6,997 nucleotides of DNA from Alkanindiges sp. (lineage in GTDB: Bacteria > Pseudomonadota > Gammaproteobacteria > Pseudomonadales > Moraxellaceae): the NCBI GenBank assembly GCA_030152125.1, contig JASLIR010000207.1, positions 1 to 6,997 of the forward strand, written 5' to 3'. The translations under genes and the position numbers were made by a program. The notes below the pieces were generated by a model, which saw only the letters and a list, made by a program, of their open reading frames with translations, searched no databases and was not told the DNA's origin. Numbering within the stretch: the stretch's first letter is position 1; every line of letters begins with the position of its first letter. Shown here in pieces: positions 5,483 through 6,997 of the stretch.

Positions 5483-5859
5483 TACAGGCGGTCCTTAAAC
5501 TGGTTCTGAATTTCATGCGGCAGTTTCTCCGGTTCACGCGCATCCACATGGTCATTGCCACTTTCATAACGGCTGCGCAGGGCCAACTGCACTACAAAGG
5601 CAGTGGTGGCAAAGCCAATCACAATGGCAGTAAGGACCAGTGCCTGTGGTAAGGGATCGGTGACTTTATTGGTATCCTGCAGGATGGGTGAGGCATCCTG
5701 CATCAGGCGACCCATGGCAAAAATAAATACATTGACGGCGTAGCCAAGCAGGGACAAGCCCAAGACCACGGGAAAAGTGCGGCCACGCAATAGCAGGTAA
5801 ATACCGGAGGCGGTGACCACACCAATACCAGTGGCCAGTAAAAACTCCATACTGATCAT
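5482..5859 (-). CDS. mnhC: Mrp-type Na+(K+)/H+ antiporter subunit C (NuoK-like)
   Basis: This small membrane subunit is homologous to complex I NuoK and lies next to MrpD in the ion path. The 125 residues fit the family (about 110-125). Three hydrophobic segments lie at about 5-24, 29-51 and 72-95, with the conserved [20 protein letters not shown] (26-45) and [20 protein letters not shown] (68-87). The C-terminal 30 residues are charged. The start at 5859 is preferred over the Met four codons in: AGGAGA (5870-5865) is well spaced from it, and it forms an ATGA overlap with the end of mnhAB. Its TAA overlaps the mnhD ATG by one base. Translation of mnhAB, C and D is therefore likely coupled. 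Confidence 0.95.
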   Translation of the reverse strand: MISMEFLLATGIGVVTASGIYLLLRGRTFPVVLGLSLLGYAVNVFIFAMGRLMQDASPILQDTNKVTDPLPQALVLTAIVIGFATTAFVVQLALRSRYESGNDHVDAREPEKLPHEIQNQFKDRL

Positions 5860-6997
5860 GACTTATCTCCTATATCCTGATGTGGCACAGGGCCTGACAT
5901 GCTGGAATGCCGGGAGTCACCCAGCACCGAAATAAGTAATAGTGTGGCACCTACCACCGTTAAAAATACCCCGATGTCGAACACTGCGGCAGATGCCAGT
6001 GGAATTTCGCCCAGCAAGGGTAATTTTGGATGCAAGTAAGCACTGGTAAGAAATGGGCGGCCCCACAGGAAGGCGGCTAAACCGGTTAGCCCGGCAATGC
6101 TTAAGCCAATTCCAATCCAGCGTTCATACTGACGGCCATTCTGTGCGTTCAGCAGTTGCTCGGTTTTATCCTGCCCAATGGCAATGTACTGCACAATCAG
6201 GGCAATCGCGCTAATCAGCCCGGCAATAAAGCCGCCGCCAGGCAGGTTGTGGCCACGCAGTAAAATATACACGCTAAAAACCAGTGCAATCGGCAATATC
6301 CATGCAGCGGTCATGCGCAACATCAGCGGGGAGGGGGTAAAGCGCAGGGTTAGGCCGGGTGTCATGGTAGTGCCATGCGTGCGCATGCCATCCATCATCA
6401 CCAGCGCGCCAATGGCTGCAATGCCCAGTACACAGATTTCACCAAAGGTATCAAAACCGCGGAAATCCACCAGAATCACATTGACCACATTACTGCCGCC
6501 ACCTTTGGGCAGGGCTTCCTGAATATAGAACCACGACAGCGAGCTATGGTCACGCGTCATCACCAGCCATGCCAGCCACGCCACGCCAGCGCCGCCGCTA
6601 ATGGCAATAATGGCATCGCGCCAGCGCCGGGTGCGGTTGGATTCGTAAGGAGTGAGTTGTGGCAGTAAGGACAGGCTCATCAGCAGCAAGACGGTAGTCA
6701 CGATGTCTACCGAGATCTGCGTGAGTGCCAGATCCGGGGCGGACAGGCTGATAAAGCACATGGCTGTGACCACGCCAACACCACCGACCAGCAGTACGGC
6801 TTTAATACGCTCATGATGGAAATAGATCAGCATCAGGCAACTGACCACCAGCAGTACCCACAATACAATGGCAACGGCCGGGGCGTGAATTTGCAGGCGA
6901 TCGCCAGTGCTTATGCCTTGTCCCCACAGTGGTGCCAGTGCAACCAGCATAGTGCTGATTAAAATCCATACCAGATAGTTTTGCAGGGACTTGGTTT
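5856..6997 (-). CDS. mnhAB: Mrp-type Na+(K+)/H+ antiporter fused subunit A/B, C-terminal part (5' end outside window)
   Basis: The frame is open from TGA at 5858-5856 through the right edge, so the ATG at 6950 is an internal Met and not the start. The visible part of about 380 residues holds three domains. The first is the C-terminal part of MrpA with the MbhD/DUF4040-like motif ([20 protein letters not shown], about 6743-6684). The second is the MbhE-like segment with [20 protein letters not shown]. The third is a full MrpB domain ([17 protein letters not shown], about 6255-6205) with four hydrophobic segments, and the charged tail ends in GDKS. In Bacillus, A and B are separate genes; the fused AB form is the group 2 (Pha/Sha) arrangement known from Proteobacteria. 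The missing part should contain the NuoL-like core of MrpA. It heads the visible operon; any promoter lies outside the window. Confidence 0.95.
   Translation of the reverse strand, partial: TKSLQNYLVWILISTMLVALAPLWGQGISTGDRLQIHAPAVAIVLWVLLVVSCLMLIYFHHERIKAVLLVGGVGVVTAMCFISLSAPDLALTQISVDIVTTVLLLMSLSLLPQLTPYESNRTRRWRDAIIAISGGAGVAWLAWLVMTRDHSSLSWFYIQEALPKGGGSNVVNVILVDFRGFDTFGEICVLGIAAIGALVMMDGMRTHGTTMTPGLTLRFTPSPLMLRMTAAWILPIALVFSVYILLRGHNLPGGGFIAGLISAIALIVQYIAIGQDKTEQLLNAQNGRQYERWIGIGLSIAGLTGLAAFLWGRPFLTSAYLHPKLPLLGEIPLASAAVFDIGVFLTVVGATLLLISVLGDSRHSSMSGPVPHQDIGDKS

Noticed and set aside
6948..6950. ATG as the start of the mnhAB gene
   Set aside because: The frame stays open to the window edge, and the residues upstream (ending in [13 protein letters not shown]) continue a membrane segment of MrpA. 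The Met is internal.
1..6997. A new defence, mobile or CRISPR-like system
   Set aside because: All substantial genes belong to well-known housekeeping families, with no transposase, integrase, direct-repeat array or foreign-looking island. The novelty, if any, is in the non-coding spacers.

Overview
This looks like core chromosome of a gammaproteobacterium, most likely of the family Moraxellaceae (Acinetobacter, Alkanindiges or a close relative). The basis is the close resemblance of the S16 and L19 proteins to those I remember from Acinetobacter, and the gene order rpsP-rimM-trmD-rplS. I could not run a search, so the genus is open. I see no mobile element, CRISPR array, tRNA or rRNA, and every internal gene is intact.

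The left third (1-2453) is on the plus strand. It begins with the last 27 codons of an unidentified protein with a pilin-like cysteine pair. An AT-rich stretch, a strong terminator-like hairpin with a T6 run, and a second perfect hairpin lie ahead of rpsP. Then follow rpsP (ribosomal protein bS16), rimM (16S rRNA processing / 30S maturation factor), trmD (tRNA m1G37 methyltransferase) and rplS (ribosomal protein bL19). The spacers between these genes carry more structure than usual. There is a terminator-type hairpin between rpsP and rimM. A five-codon mini-ORF with an ideal ribosome-binding site sits just before trmD. Two adjacent 12-bp palindromes lie at the trmD stop, and a bulged hairpin lies just before the rplS ribosome-binding site. 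Together they suggest that the two abundant ribosomal proteins are uncoupled from the two scarce RNA-modification and assembly factors through non-coding elements.

The right two thirds (2480-6997) is on the minus strand and holds a tightly packed Mrp-type (Mnh/Pha/Sha) multisubunit monovalent cation/proton antiporter operon. Its order is mnhAB (a fused A-B subunit, 5' end outside the window), mnhC, mnhD, mnhE, mnhF, mnhG. Adjacent genes overlap by 1-8 bases or lie 9 bases apart, which implies translational coupling and stoichiometric assembly of one inner-membrane complex. This complex exchanges cytoplasmic Na+ (or K+) for protons and supports salt and alkaline tolerance. The operon converges on rplS, and a symmetric A6/T7-flanked hairpin at 2423-2453 can end transcription from both sides.

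I found no convincing new multi-gene system. The items most worth a second look are the non-coding structures around rpsP, trmD and rplS, and the long charged C-terminal tail of MnhD with its small internal duplication.
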